DNA of 9,199 nt, from contig JAUWNF010000105.1 in the NCBI GenBank assembly GCA_030612785.1, positions 1-9,199 of the forward strand. The letters are read 5' to 3'. The position numbers and the translations under genes were made by a program. The notes beneath the pieces were generated by a model, which searched no databases, had not been told where the DNA came from, and saw nothing but the letters and a program-made list of their open reading frames with translations. The DNA is from Phycisphaerales bacterium. Lineage in GTDB: Bacteria > Planctomycetota > Phycisphaerae > UBA1845. Of the stretch, positions 1-6,689 are shown piece after piece. The first letter of the stretch is position 1; the number at the start of each line of letters is the position of its first letter.

Positions 1-1046
1 ACGTCAGCCGCCGGCCGACACTCAATCTCGCGATACGTCTTCGGCGAGCTAACGTAATTGAACGAATCGCGCAGCTTTCCGGCAAGCTTGCGCACGCGCT
101 CGATGGGGTCGGCTTCGTCTTCCACGGCGGCTTCGGCGAACACCTTGATTGACTCGGTCGGCTGGACGGCCTGCTGCACACGCTCGGTGATTAAGGTTAC
201 CCAGGCAGCGCCCGTGCACGTGCTGAACCGCAAACGCGCGCAACGCTGCTGCCAGGGCGGCGACTGCGGCTCCGCCGGCGTCCCCGGCAGATTCTCAAAC
301 GCCCAGGAGAACGTCGTCATCCCGCCGCCGGTTGTTTCGACTGGCTGGCTCCGCTCCGCAGTAATGCCGTCCACGCGGTGTTGCAGCACGGAATCCTGCG
401 GAACCGTCAGCGAGACCACACGCTGGAGCGTGGGGTAGTCATCGTCCAGCCGCAAATCCGCACCGATCCACGGCAGCACACCCGGTTGAGTGACCACCTC
501 GTAGTCCAGTTCGAGAACCACACCGTCCACAACGCCGCTGAAACAGATGACCTGCTGCTGCCAGGCGGCAAAGTGAGGCCAACAGCCGACGTCATCCGGG
601 GCGGCCAGGTTGAACGAATAGTCCGGGACCGGCATAACCGTACCGTCGGGCAGGATGCTCTGGGCGGTGTGGATAATGAGCTGGTCTTGCCCCTTGCAGA
701 AGTCGATCCGGGGGTCGGCCAGCCGGCGAATCGGGCGGGAGTTCAGCAGTTTGGTCCAGTGGTGCTCGCGGCGGTGCACGGTGCCGTCCGGTTCCACCGT
801 CCAATGCTGCTCCCAGCGCAGGTTAATCGCATCCTCTTCGGGAAACTGCTGGGCCCCGGCAGTCAGGTCCGGAGCGGCGGTCGCGGTCGTGTCGCCAATC
901 TGCGCGCGCGGGGCCGCCGCCTGACAGCCTGGTGCGGCCACAAGGAACAGCATCGCAACACCCAGACCGGCGAACCGTGGGCGAGCCAGACGCTCGACAA
1001 CCTGGAATCGGGCCCTACCGTGCGTTCGCCAATTCTGCTCGGTCAT
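1..1046 (-). CDS. Exported DUF3857/transglutaminase-like protein, C-terminus off window
   Basis: The minus-strand frame is open from ATG at 1046-1044 to the left edge (348 codons visible, no stop), so the gene runs out of the window. GGGAG lies 9 nt upstream (plus-strand ctccc at 1056-1060), which supports this start. The N-terminus has a basic stretch, then a hydrophobic segment (about residues 26-40, GLGVAMLFLVAAPG) ending at Cys41, so it is either a lipoprotein with a degenerate lipobox or a Sec-exported protein. Residues about 65-190 look like a DUF3857 domain, including SILPDGTVMPVPDYSFN and a following VVLELDYEV strand. From about residue 310 a transglutaminase-like fold seems to begin (IERVRKLAGKLRDSFNYVSS), but the catalytic Cys, His and Asp would lie beyond the window. 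It sits 45 bp downstream of a related gene in the same direction and is probably co-transcribed with it. The family is secreted or periplasmic; the substrate is unknown. Confidence 0.85.
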   Translation of the reverse strand, partial: MTEQNWRTHGRARFQVVERLARPRFAGLGVAMLFLVAAPGCQAAAPRAQIGDTTATAAPDLTAGAQQFPEEDAINLRWEQHWTVEPDGTVHRREHHWTKLLNSRPIRRLADPRIDFCKGQDQLIIHTAQSILPDGTVMPVPDYSFNLAAPDDVGCWPHFAAWQQQVICFSGVVDGVVLELDYEVVTQPGVLPWIGADLRLDDDYPTLQRVVSLTVPQDSVLQHRVDGITAERSQPVETTGGGMTTFSWAFENLPGTPAEPQSPPWQQRCARLRFSTCTGAAWVTLITERVQQAVQPTESIKVFAEAAVEDEADPIERVRKLAGKLRDSFNYVSSPKTYREIECRPAAD

Positions 1047-1091
1047 ATTCGAGTTCTCCCACAGTGCTGACTGCTAATAGCTGAAAGCTTC

Positions 1092-3104
1092 TTACCCCTC
1101 TTCAACAGCGCAGACGATCCACTCGTCCGCGAGGTCGTTCATGGCCTCGATGGTCTTCTTCAACTCCGGATAGTCCTTTGGGGGAATGCGATTGTGCTTG
1201 ACAATGAGTTCGAACTTGTAGGTCAGCGTTCCGTCGCCGGGCTCCGCCTCGAAGGTCAGGGCCGCCGCTCCCGAATCGAGCGTCTGTTTCTCGGGCACGT
1301 GCTCGACCTTCCAACCGGGGGGCAGCGTCAGTGTTTCCTCATAACGAACCAGCTTCGTGGAGTGGTAGCGCATTCCGTATTCGCGTTTGTCGGCCTCGAC
1401 TGAGTAAGAAAGGTCGGGGATGAGCAAGGAGGCCAAGGGCCGCGACATCAGCGGCAAACGGAACATACGCACCTGCGCGGCACCCGCGGCGTAGCCCGGC
1501 GCCGTGATTTCCATGTCCACTTGTGCGTTGCGGTTGTAGTCGAACGGATCGGTGAACTCGAGCTTCTCCAACCTGGCATTGGGGGCGATGTTCAAGGCGC
1601 TCTCAAAAACGGCCCGCTGCTCGGGCAGGGAGCGGCGGTGGACGTAACGCCGAAAGGAGGTGTCGGGTCGGCCCATCACCTCGATGGTAATTCGCGTGGA
1701 CAATGTCCCATCAGGCGCGATCTCGCCCTCGCTCCGGGCGATCACCTGGTTGTGCTCCGGCGGGAAGTGTGGGGAGAGCGTAAGGTCTTCCCCTTCCGGC
1801 GTGCCGTAGACCAGCCCCTGCAACGCCTCCCAGGGGGACCACATATCCCGGCTGAGCGGTATCCAGGTCGGGTCCAGGATGGTGAAGGTGCCGTCCTGGT
1901 TGCGGATGACCGAGACAGTGTGGTTGAACTGGTCGGCGGGGATCTCCTCGACCCGCGGACCGGCCATGGTCAACGCCGGGAAAGAATCGAATCCCGCCGC
2001 GCGGAGCATGGTGATGAGCATGCCGGCCTTGTCCTTGCACACGCCGCCTTTGTCGCGGAAGGTCTCAATGCCTGTATGCAGCGTGTACCCCTCGCGTGGC
2101 CCGCGGCTGGTGCCGTAGTACCGAATGTTGTCCGCCACCCAGTGGTTCATGGCGGCGATCTTGGCGTCGTCGTCAGCCAGGCCTTCGGTCAGCTCAGCCA
2201 CCTTGGCCCGGATGGCGTCGTCGGACTCGAACTGCTTCTCGTTGGCCTCCCAAAACCAACGCGACTTGGCCGGCCAATCGCGCACGGTGGCCATCACCAG
2301 CTTGATGGCGTAGTCATCGCTGGAGACCGCGTGCGGTTCCTTTTTCAGCGCGGGGATGTCCTCGGCCCAAAAGCTGTACACATGGTAGTCGTCGGTGAAC
2401 CACAGTGACGATTTTAACTTGCCGTTGTACACCTCATACTGCACCGGCTTGTCCTTGGGCATATGGACGGCATAACGCTTCTTGATAATGGGATGGCTCT
2501 CCTGGAACCGGGTCACCTCGTACCAGTGCCCGGGCATGGGCGGCTCCAGTGTCTCGCCACCGCTTGCGCCCGCTGTCGCGCCGCCGTCGGCCAGGTAGGC
2601 AATGTTGAACCCGATCTTGCTGATGCGGATTTCCAGGCAATCGCCGATTTCCAGACGGGGAACGTCCAGCAAGTACTGCTGATTGCCCCAGTAGATCCAA
2701 TGCTGGGGCGCCGGCCCGGTCGACATCGAAGCGAGCGGAACCTCCTCGATGGTGCCGTCCTGGCGATGGATGCGCACCGCTTTGATGGTTACCCGATTGG
2801 TCGCGGGATCGAATTCCTGGCGGAGCACCGCTTGAGAGCGAACCCCGGCGTCGGTCCGGACCTTGATCACCTGGCAGCTTACCGTCGTCGCCAGACCGCT
2901 GTCCTGCACGTAGACGTCCGCCTCGTCCAGCACGTAGACCAGGTCGGCGTTGTCGTAATCCTCGGCCTTGCCGGCCGACGCGATCAACTCCTTGATCTCC
3001 TCGGCGGTGGCGGGCTGTCCCGGATCGGCCCACGCCGGGGCAGCGAACCATCCCAGTAGTAGTACAAGAGCCATACACCCGATTACTACAGTTCGGTCAG
3101 TCAT
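1092..3104 (-). CDS. Exported DUF3857 and transglutaminase domain protein
   Basis: This is a 670-residue protein. I start it at ATG 3104 rather than an in-frame ATG at 3161, because AGAGGT lies about 7 nt upstream and because residues 1-26 (MTDRTVVIGCMALVLLLGWF...AWA) then form a clean signal peptide with an AWA-type cleavage site. Residues about 50-235 fit DUF3857, with the RIHRQDGTIEEVPL strand-turn. Residues about 300-415 are a transglutaminase-like core: GGVCKDKAG with Cys356, QFNHTV with His395 and ILDPTW with Asp411, so the Cys-His-Asp triad is complete. The rest (about 440-670) is a beta-rich region ending in a mixed alpha tail. Such proteins act outside the cytoplasm and may be proteases, peptidases or cross-linking enzymes; the sequence does not give the substrate. 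The next gene on this strand begins 45 bp after its stop and has a similar N-terminal design, suggesting ancient duplication. Confidence 0.9.
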   Translation of the reverse strand: MTDRTVVIGCMALVLLLGWFAAPAWADPGQPATAEEIKELIASAGKAEDYDNADLVYVLDEADVYVQDSGLATTVSCQVIKVRTDAGVRSQAVLRQEFDPATNRVTIKAVRIHRQDGTIEEVPLASMSTGPAPQHWIYWGNQQYLLDVPRLEIGDCLEIRISKIGFNIAYLADGGATAGASGGETLEPPMPGHWYEVTRFQESHPIIKKRYAVHMPKDKPVQYEVYNGKLKSSLWFTDDYHVYSFWAEDIPALKKEPHAVSSDDYAIKLVMATVRDWPAKSRWFWEANEKQFESDDAIRAKVAELTEGLADDDAKIAAMNHWVADNIRYYGTSRGPREGYTLHTGIETFRDKGGVCKDKAGMLITMLRAAGFDSFPALTMAGPRVEEIPADQFNHTVSVIRNQDGTFTILDPTWIPLSRDMWSPWEALQGLVYGTPEGEDLTLSPHFPPEHNQVIARSEGEIAPDGTLSTRITIEVMGRPDTSFRRYVHRRSLPEQRAVFESALNIAPNARLEKLEFTDPFDYNRNAQVDMEITAPGYAAGAAQVRMFRLPLMSRPLASLLIPDLSYSVEADKREYGMRYHSTKLVRYEETLTLPPGWKVEHVPEKQTLDSGAAALTFEAEPGDGTLTYKFELIVKHNRIPPKDYPELKKTIEAMNDLADEWIVCAVEEG

Positions 3105-3194
3105 GCGCTTACCTCTGCTCGTTTCGTTGCCGGCAAGATTGCCTCCGATTGAAGCCTGCACCGCACCACCCCCCGTGGCGCGTAGGGGGAAGGT

Positions 3195-3223
3195 ACTCTA
3201 CCGAACGGGGCACCGCGAGTCCA
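3195..3223 (-). promoter_or_regulatory. Candidate promoter for the transglutaminase gene
   Basis: Read on the minus strand, TGGACT (3223-3218) and TAGAGT (3200-3195) are separated by 17 nt. Each matches four of six bases of the sigma70 -35 and -10 consensus. This would give a leader of about 85 nt before ATG 3104. The -10 falls inside a short inverted repeat, GGTA-ctc-TACC (3192-3202). The match is moderate and other starts are possible. Confidence 0.3.
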
Positions 3224-3290
3224 GCCGCCCGTCAGACGGTTGACACATTCATACTCCTACGCTGGTCCGTGCGAAATCGCCTCAGTCGCG

Positions 3291-3296
3291 TACAAT
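3291..3296 (+). promoter_or_regulatory. Candidate -10 box for the lipid kinase gene
   Basis: TACAAT at 3291-3296 matches five of six bases of the sigma70 -10 consensus, but no good -35 lies 16-18 nt upstream. A perfect TTGACA occurs at 3240-3245, too far away to pair with it and without a good -10 of its own. If TACAAT is the -10, transcription starts near 3302-3304. That excludes the ATG at 3295 as the translation start and agrees with the TTG at 3352. Confidence 0.3.
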
Positions 3297-3351
3297 GGGC
3301 ACGCCGCATCACCCGGATCCAGGCTTGGCGCGGTGTACCCGGAGAGCGTCC

Positions 3352-4224
3352 TTGCAAGCGATCGCCATCGTCAATCCCATTTCCGGTCGGCGCGACGTGT
3401 CGACCATCGTGGAAGCGGTCGCCCGGGAATTGGCCGACTCGGGCGTCGAACTCCGGGTCGTGCGGACCCGAGGTCCGGAGGACACCCGCCGAATCGCCGC
3501 CGAAGCCCCGGATGACACCCGGGCGATTCTCGTGGTCGGGGGCGACGGTACCGTGCGGGAGGTGGCATCCGGGCTGTTGGGGCGAGACATCCCTCTGGCG
3601 ATTCTCCCCGCGGGGACGGAGAATATCGTCGCCCGGTACTTCAAGATGCCCACCGATCCAAAAAGGATCGCCGAGTTGATCCTGCACGGAACCAGCCTGC
3701 GTCACGATGTGGGAGTGCTCAACGGCCGGCACTTCATGATCGTTTGCGGGGTCGGTTTCGATGCGCGCGTGGTGGAACGTCTCGCCGCAGCGCGTAGCGG
3801 GCACATTGGTTACCTCAATTACGTCGGTCCTTTGTGGAGCACTTTTTGGCAAGACGAGTTTCCGCTGCTGACTGTCGAGGCCGACGGTCAACTCTTGTTC
3901 GAGGGGCGCGGGTTGGTCCTGATCGGGCTCCAGCCGCGCTACTCGCTGGGTCTGCGCATCTTGGCCCGGGCCGCCCACGACGACGGATACCTGGACGTGT
4001 GCGTCTATCCTACTGTCAAGCGCGTGACACTTCTCGCCCACGCCCTGCGTACCCTGCTCCGCCGTCACGTGAACCGGGGCGGGGTCATCTACCGCAAATG
4101 CCGGGTGGTGAGCATCACTTCCCCGCAGCGCGTGCCGATTCAGTGTGACGGCGACCCGGCGGGCGTCCTTCCCGCACGGCTTGAAATCCTGCCCTCCGCG
4201 CTGAGGCTGCTGGTGCCGTCGTAG
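3352..4224 (+). CDS. Diacylglycerol kinase family lipid kinase
   Basis: This is a 290-residue protein of the DAGK catalytic family (DgkB/YegS/sphingosine kinase type), which phosphorylates lipid hydroxyls with ATP in the cytoplasm at the membrane face. Visible motifs are IAIVNPISG at the start (residues 3-12), the nucleotide-binding GGDGTVREV (63-71), PAGTENIVAR (86-95, where many relatives have GTxND), GVGFDA (133-138), DDGYLD (210-215) and QCDGDP near the end (264-269), so the protein looks complete. I choose TTG 3352 because GGAG at 3341-3344 is well spaced from it and because the family usually begins a few residues before VNP. The alternative ATG at 3295 has no Shine-Dalgarno and would add 19 unconserved residues. 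It is divergent from the transglutaminase gene and has no plus-strand partner nearby. The exact lipid substrate (diacylglycerol, sphingoid base or other) cannot be told. Confidence 0.87.
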   Translation: MQAIAIVNPISGRRDVSTIVEAVARELADSGVELRVVRTRGPEDTRRIAAEAPDDTRAILVVGGDGTVREVASGLLGRDIPLAILPAGTENIVARYFKMPTDPKRIAELILHGTSLRHDVGVLNGRHFMIVCGVGFDARVVERLAAARSGHIGYLNYVGPLWSTFWQDEFPLLTVEADGQLLFEGRGLVLIGLQPRYSLGLRILARAAHDDGYLDVCVYPTVKRVTLLAHALRTLLRRHVNRGGVIYRKCRVVSITSPQRVPIQCDGDPAGVLPARLEILPSALRLLVPS

Positions 4225-4560
4225 GGCGGCGCCGGTTGTTCGATCGCGGCGAAGGAACCGGGTAAGAGAATTGAACGCAGAGACGCAGAGGACGCAGAAA
4301 AAGAAATGGATAATGCGTGAACACCATAGCCTTGGGGTGCTACACGCCGCGCAGAAGATAGGTGCCGGTGCAGACCGTAACCCCTGATGTTGCAAAACTC
4401 TGCGCTCTCTGCGGCTCTGCGTTCGTGAATGATCCGAGCCGGTTAACGGAAGCAGGGTTGCTCCAGCGAACTCTGCCACCGTAGAAAAAAACACCGTTGC
4501 GCCTTGAACCCGGGGCAGGCAACGCTTACCCTGTTACTCAGTTGGGCTGGGGGCAAACCC
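4225..4560. other. Intergenic region with inverted CGCAGAG element
   Basis: This 336-bp gap has no convincing gene. Just after the lipid kinase stop is a weak hairpin (CCGGTT 4232-4237 with AACCGG 4256-4261, 18-nt loop) with no T tract, a poor terminator candidate. The middle holds the CGCAGAG inverted-arm element described separately. The last 130 bp must contain the start signals of the PAS-Fis gene. The best promoter guess is TTGCTC 4458-4463 with TAGAAA 4482-4487 (18-nt spacer), which is weak. The open frames crossing the gap on the minus strand are antisense or repeat-derived. Confidence 0.6.
4273..4424. repeat. 152-bp element with inverted arms of CGCAGAG units
   Basis: The left arm (4273-4299, beginning GAACGCAGAGACGCAGAG) and the right arm (4398-4424, ending GGCTCTGCGTTC) are imperfect inverted copies matching at 23 of 27 positions. 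Each arm contains three CGCAGA(G) units, so the arms are also short internal tandem repeats. The roughly 98-bp centre is unrelated to the arms and has no gene. The structure resembles small non-coding dispersed elements or their debris. No target-site duplication is evident at the ends, so mobility is not shown. Confidence 0.6.
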
Positions 4561-5178
4561 ATGGATGGCGACGTTCTGCACGCGAAAGTCACGCTGGATC
4601 AGGTTCTGGCCGGCAGCGCCGACGGCGTTTTCGTGCTCGATAGTGCGTACCGGTGCGTGCTGTTCAGTCCCGCTTGCGAGCGCATTACCGGGCATGCCGC
4701 CACCGAAGTGCTCGGGACCGATTGGCGCGCTGCCGAGCCCGCGGAGACGGCTGCCGAAACCGATCGATCTCCATGGAGCAGCCTGTGTCCCCCGTTGGGT
4801 GTTTTGCGAGGTGAGGTTGATACGCTCAAAAAAGAGATTCGTATCCACCGTGCGGACGGCTCGGTCGTCCGGGTCGAGAGTCGCTACACTGGACTTCGGG
4901 ATGAGCACGGCGGTTTCGCGGGTGTCCTTGGCGTGCTCCGGGCCGACGACCTTCCGGACCTCGTCCGGGAGGAATCGCTCGAGTTGGACGAGGTGGCCGA
5001 CAGGCTGGACCAACCCCTGGACGATGTGTTAGCCTCCGTGGAGCGACGGGCGATTCTGACGGCCCTGCGGCGCGCCGCAGGCCGGCGCAGCCAGGCTGCC
5101 CGGGAGATGGGTATCTCCCGAAGTCGCCTGTATCGACGCATGGAGGCGCTGGGGATTCATCCAAGCGAAGACCTGTGA
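4561..5178 (+). CDS. PAS-domain transcriptional regulator with Fis-type HTH
   Basis: This is a 205-residue one-component regulator. Residues about 9-130 are a PAS domain: LDQVLAGSADGVFVLDSAYRC at the start, the FSPACERITGHAATEVLG helix pair, then KEIRIHRADGSVVRVESRYTG and GVLGVLRADD strands. Residues about 158-200 are a Fis-type helix-turn-helix (ERRAILTALRRAAGRRSQAA, then REMGISRSRLYRRMEALGI), like the DNA-binding tail of NtrC-type activators. There is no AAA+ sigma54-interaction domain between them, so it should not act as a classic sigma54 activator. The PAS ligand is unknown. I choose ATG 4561, where PAS homology soon begins and GGGGG lies 7 nt upstream; a TTG at 4504 would add 19 unlikely residues. 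Its stop overlaps the methyltransferase start by 4 bp, so the two are probably translated together and the regulator may control that operon. Confidence 0.85.
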   Translation: MDGDVLHAKVTLDQVLAGSADGVFVLDSAYRCVLFSPACERITGHAATEVLGTDWRAAEPAETAAETDRSPWSSLCPPLGVLRGEVDTLKKEIRIHRADGSVVRVESRYTGLRDEHGGFAGVLGVLRADDLPDLVREESLELDEVADRLDQPLDDVLASVERRAILTALRRAAGRRSQAAREMGISRSRLYRRMEALGIHPSEDL

Positions 5179-6077
5179 CCCGAGCATCCGGTGAGCGGAA
5201 CGCCGATTCCCAGGTTCGCCCGGTGGGAAAGCCGGTTCCACACGACACAGAGTTTTCTGATGCCGGCGCGCTGGTCTATGGTGATAATCTGCCGTTGATG
5301 CGCGCGTTGTCCGAGGGGACGTGTGATCTCATCTATCTCGACCCCCCGTTCAAAACCCTGAAGGTGCGCGGCTCGCGGGACGGCGCAGACTATGACGACC
5401 GCTGGCCCGGCGGTACACAGGGCTATCTCGACTTCCTCAGACCACGGCTGATTGAGGTCCACCGCCTGTTGTCCGAGAAGGGCAGTTTGTACCTGCACTT
5501 GGATTGGCGGGTGGTGCACTATGCCAAAGTCGAGCTCGACCGCATCTTCGGGCCGGACAACTTCCTCAACGAGATCATCTGGTCGTATCGCACCGGCGGA
5601 CTCAGCAAGCGGCGTTTCGCCCGCAAGCACGACACCATCCTGCTCTACGCCAAGTCCAACGGGAACCACACGTTCAACCTGGTGCGCGCGGGCGCCTTCC
5701 GAACCGACGGCCTCAAGCACGACCGCCGGGGCAGGCTGTACAAGAACACGCGCAACGGTCCGCTGTACTTTCACTCCGAAGGGCCCGCGCTGACCGACGT
5801 CTGGGACATCCCCTTCCTCTCCACCGTATCCTCCGAGCGAACCGGCTACCCCTCGCAGAAGCCTGAAGCGCTGCTGGCGCGAATCATCGAGGCCAGTTCC
5901 GACCCCGGCGACCTGGTTGCGGATTTCTTCTGCGGCAGCGGGACAACCTGTGCCGTCGCCGCGCGCCTGGACCGCCGCTGGCTCGGCTGCGACCATTCGG
6001 AGGAAGCCGTCGCCGTCGCCGCGTTACGCCTGGGGACCGAACCTCACGAGCAGGGCAGATCGCTGACGGACACGTAA
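5175..6077 (+). CDS. Beta-class site-specific DNA methyltransferase, orphan
   Basis: This is a 300-residue S-adenosylmethionine-dependent DNA methyltransferase. The catalytic motif IV LIYLDPPF (residues 52-59) comes before motif X-like YPSQKPEALLARII (225-238) and the SAM-binding motif I VADFFCGSGTT (248-258), the order of the beta class. DPPF usually goes with N6-adenine methylation, but N4-cytosine cannot be excluded. Residues about 103-160 (LYLHLDWRVVHYAKVELDRI, then FGPDNFLNEIIWSYR) match the conserved core of Mod-like and solitary enzymes. The target recognition part must be the short stretch at about 160-215, so the protein is small for a type III Mod subunit. The GTG start at 5175 overlaps the TGA of the PAS-Fis gene (GTGA), implying translational coupling; no strong ribosome site precedes it. 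No restriction endonuclease gene adjoins it, hence 'orphan', within the limits of this window. The target site is unknown. Confidence 0.9.
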   Translation: MTRASGERNADSQVRPVGKPVPHDTEFSDAGALVYGDNLPLMRALSEGTCDLIYLDPPFKTLKVRGSRDGADYDDRWPGGTQGYLDFLRPRLIEVHRLLSEKGSLYLHLDWRVVHYAKVELDRIFGPDNFLNEIIWSYRTGGLSKRRFARKHDTILLYAKSNGNHTFNLVRAGAFRTDGLKHDRRGRLYKNTRNGPLYFHSEGPALTDVWDIPFLSTVSSERTGYPSQKPEALLARIIEASSDPGDLVADFFCGSGTTCAVAARLDRRWLGCDHSEEAVAVAALRLGTEPHEQGRSLTDT

Positions 6078-6146
6078 CCGGGCCTGCCGAGGCGGAAAAA
6101 CCGCGATCGCAGCCCTGGCGGCGACCGGTTGTGGCCGGAATTGGGG

Positions 6147-6174
6147 TTGACTCGTGTGAAGTTTGGGGTATACT
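6147..6174 (+). promoter_or_regulatory. Strong sigma70-like promoter for the RRM protein gene
   Basis: TTGACT (6147-6152) and TATACT (6169-6174) are separated by 16 nt, each matching five of six consensus bases. It is the best promoter in the window, and transcription would start near 6180-6183. It lies 69 bp after the methyltransferase stop, so the RRM gene can be expressed independently of that operon. Confidence 0.7.
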
Positions 6175-6180
6175 CCCGGC

Positions 6181-6343
6181 GGTTGGTTCGTCGAATGAGG
6201 CACGTGCCTGACGTTGGATACCCAAGTCTGGACCATATTGCCAAAATCGTCTTCCTACCTTCGGGGCCGAATCGTCGGCCGCTTTCACACACGACCCTGA
6301 AAGTAAAACAGCGGGTCGGGCATGCCATCGACAGGAGATTGCG
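6181..6343 (+). promoter_or_regulatory. Long 5' leader of the RRM gene with a hairpin
   Basis: From the predicted start near 6181 to ATG 6344 there are about 160 untranslated nucleotides with no sensible upstream gene. They contain the AGGCACGTGCCT palindrome and a perfect 6-bp hairpin (GGCCGA 6265-6270, ATCG loop, TCGGCC 6275-6280). The leader ends with a good Shine-Dalgarno AGGAG (6333-6337), 6 nt before the ATG. Long structured leaders are known for cold-induced RNA-binding protein genes; that this one senses temperature is inference. It matches no riboswitch class that I recognise. Confidence 0.4.
6198..6209. promoter_or_regulatory. 12-bp perfect palindrome, candidate operator
   Basis: AGGCACGTGCCT is a perfect 12-bp palindrome lying about 17-28 bp downstream of the expected transcription start of the RRM gene. 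The position would suit a dimeric repressor acting as a roadblock, or a hairpin near the 5' end of the mRNA. The binding protein is unknown and a chance palindrome is possible. Confidence 0.35.
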
Positions 6344-6679
6344 ATGGGCAAAAAGTTGTATGTCGGGAACCTCAGTTATGATGTCAGCAGTTCAGATTTG
6401 GAGGCGATGTTGGCAGCGCACGGAACGGTCCTGAGCGCGGAAGTCATCAGCGACCGGATGACCGGCCGGAGCAAGGGGTTCGGATTTGTGGAGATGGACT
6501 CTGCGGCGGAGGCCGACGCGGCCATCGCGGCACTAAACGGCCAGGATCATGGTGGCCGGGCGCTAACGGTGAACGAAGCCAAGCCTCGCGCCCCGCGCAG
6601 CGGCGGCGGTGGTGGTGGTGGCGGCGGTCGCGGTGGTTACGGCGGTGGCGGTGGCGGTGGTCGCCGAGACCGCTACTGA
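6344..6679 (+). CDS. RRM-domain RNA-binding protein with glycine-rich tail
   Basis: This 111-residue protein has one RNA recognition motif (about residues 3-80). RNP2 is LYVGNL (5-10) and RNP1 is KGFGFVEM (44-51), with aromatic RNA-stacking residues in both, so it should bind single-stranded RNA. The tail (about 86-111) is a run of glycines with RGGY-like and RRDRY ends, as in bacterial Rbp proteins and plant glycine-rich proteins. Such proteins in cyanobacteria and planctomycetes are often cold-induced and may act as RNA chaperones. The start is secure: AGGAG at 6333-6337 is 6 nt from the ATG. It has its own strong promoter and long leader and is followed by a repeat element and a hairpin, so it is probably a monocistronic, well-expressed gene. 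The tail is coded by repetitive GGN codons (about 6601-6660), which are prone to slippage. Confidence 0.95.
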   Translation: MGKKLYVGNLSYDVSSSDLEAMLAAHGTVLSAEVISDRMTGRSKGFGFVEMDSAAEADAAIAALNGQDHGGRALTVNEAKPRAPRSGGGGGGGGGRGGYGGGGGGGRRDRY

Positions 6680-6689
6680 ACAACGTTAC

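Noticed and set aside
378..1070. A 230-codon plus-strand open frame over the left end
   Set aside because: The minus strand in this interval encodes a clear signal sequence and DUF3857-like protein with a good ribosome site; the plus-strand frame has no recognisable domain and is an antisense shadow in GC-rich DNA.
1521..2408. A 295-codon plus-strand open frame
   Set aside because: It is antisense to the transglutaminase gene, whose frame carries the full catalytic triad; the antisense peptide shows no family features.
4273..4424. CRISPR-like array from the repeated CGCAGAG units
   Set aside because: The units are only 7-9 bp apart with no spacers and lie in two inverted arms; no cas gene is present.
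3232..4494. A 420-codon minus-strand open frame
   Set aside because: It lies opposite the lipid kinase and runs through the CGCAGAG element; its FFFCVLCVSAFNS stretch is just the repeat arm translated.
5157..5996. A 279-codon minus-strand open frame
   Set aside because: It is antisense to the methyltransferase, which has all expected motifs in order; the antisense peptide is unrecognisable.
6103..6110. GCGATCGC palindrome, as in cyanobacterial HIP1
   Set aside because: Only two copies were noticed (also 3358-3365), as expected by chance in GC-rich DNA; HIP1 would be far denser.
6601..6660. GGN-rich stretch as a separate tandem repeat
   Set aside because: It is in frame and simply codes the glycine-rich tail of the RRM protein.
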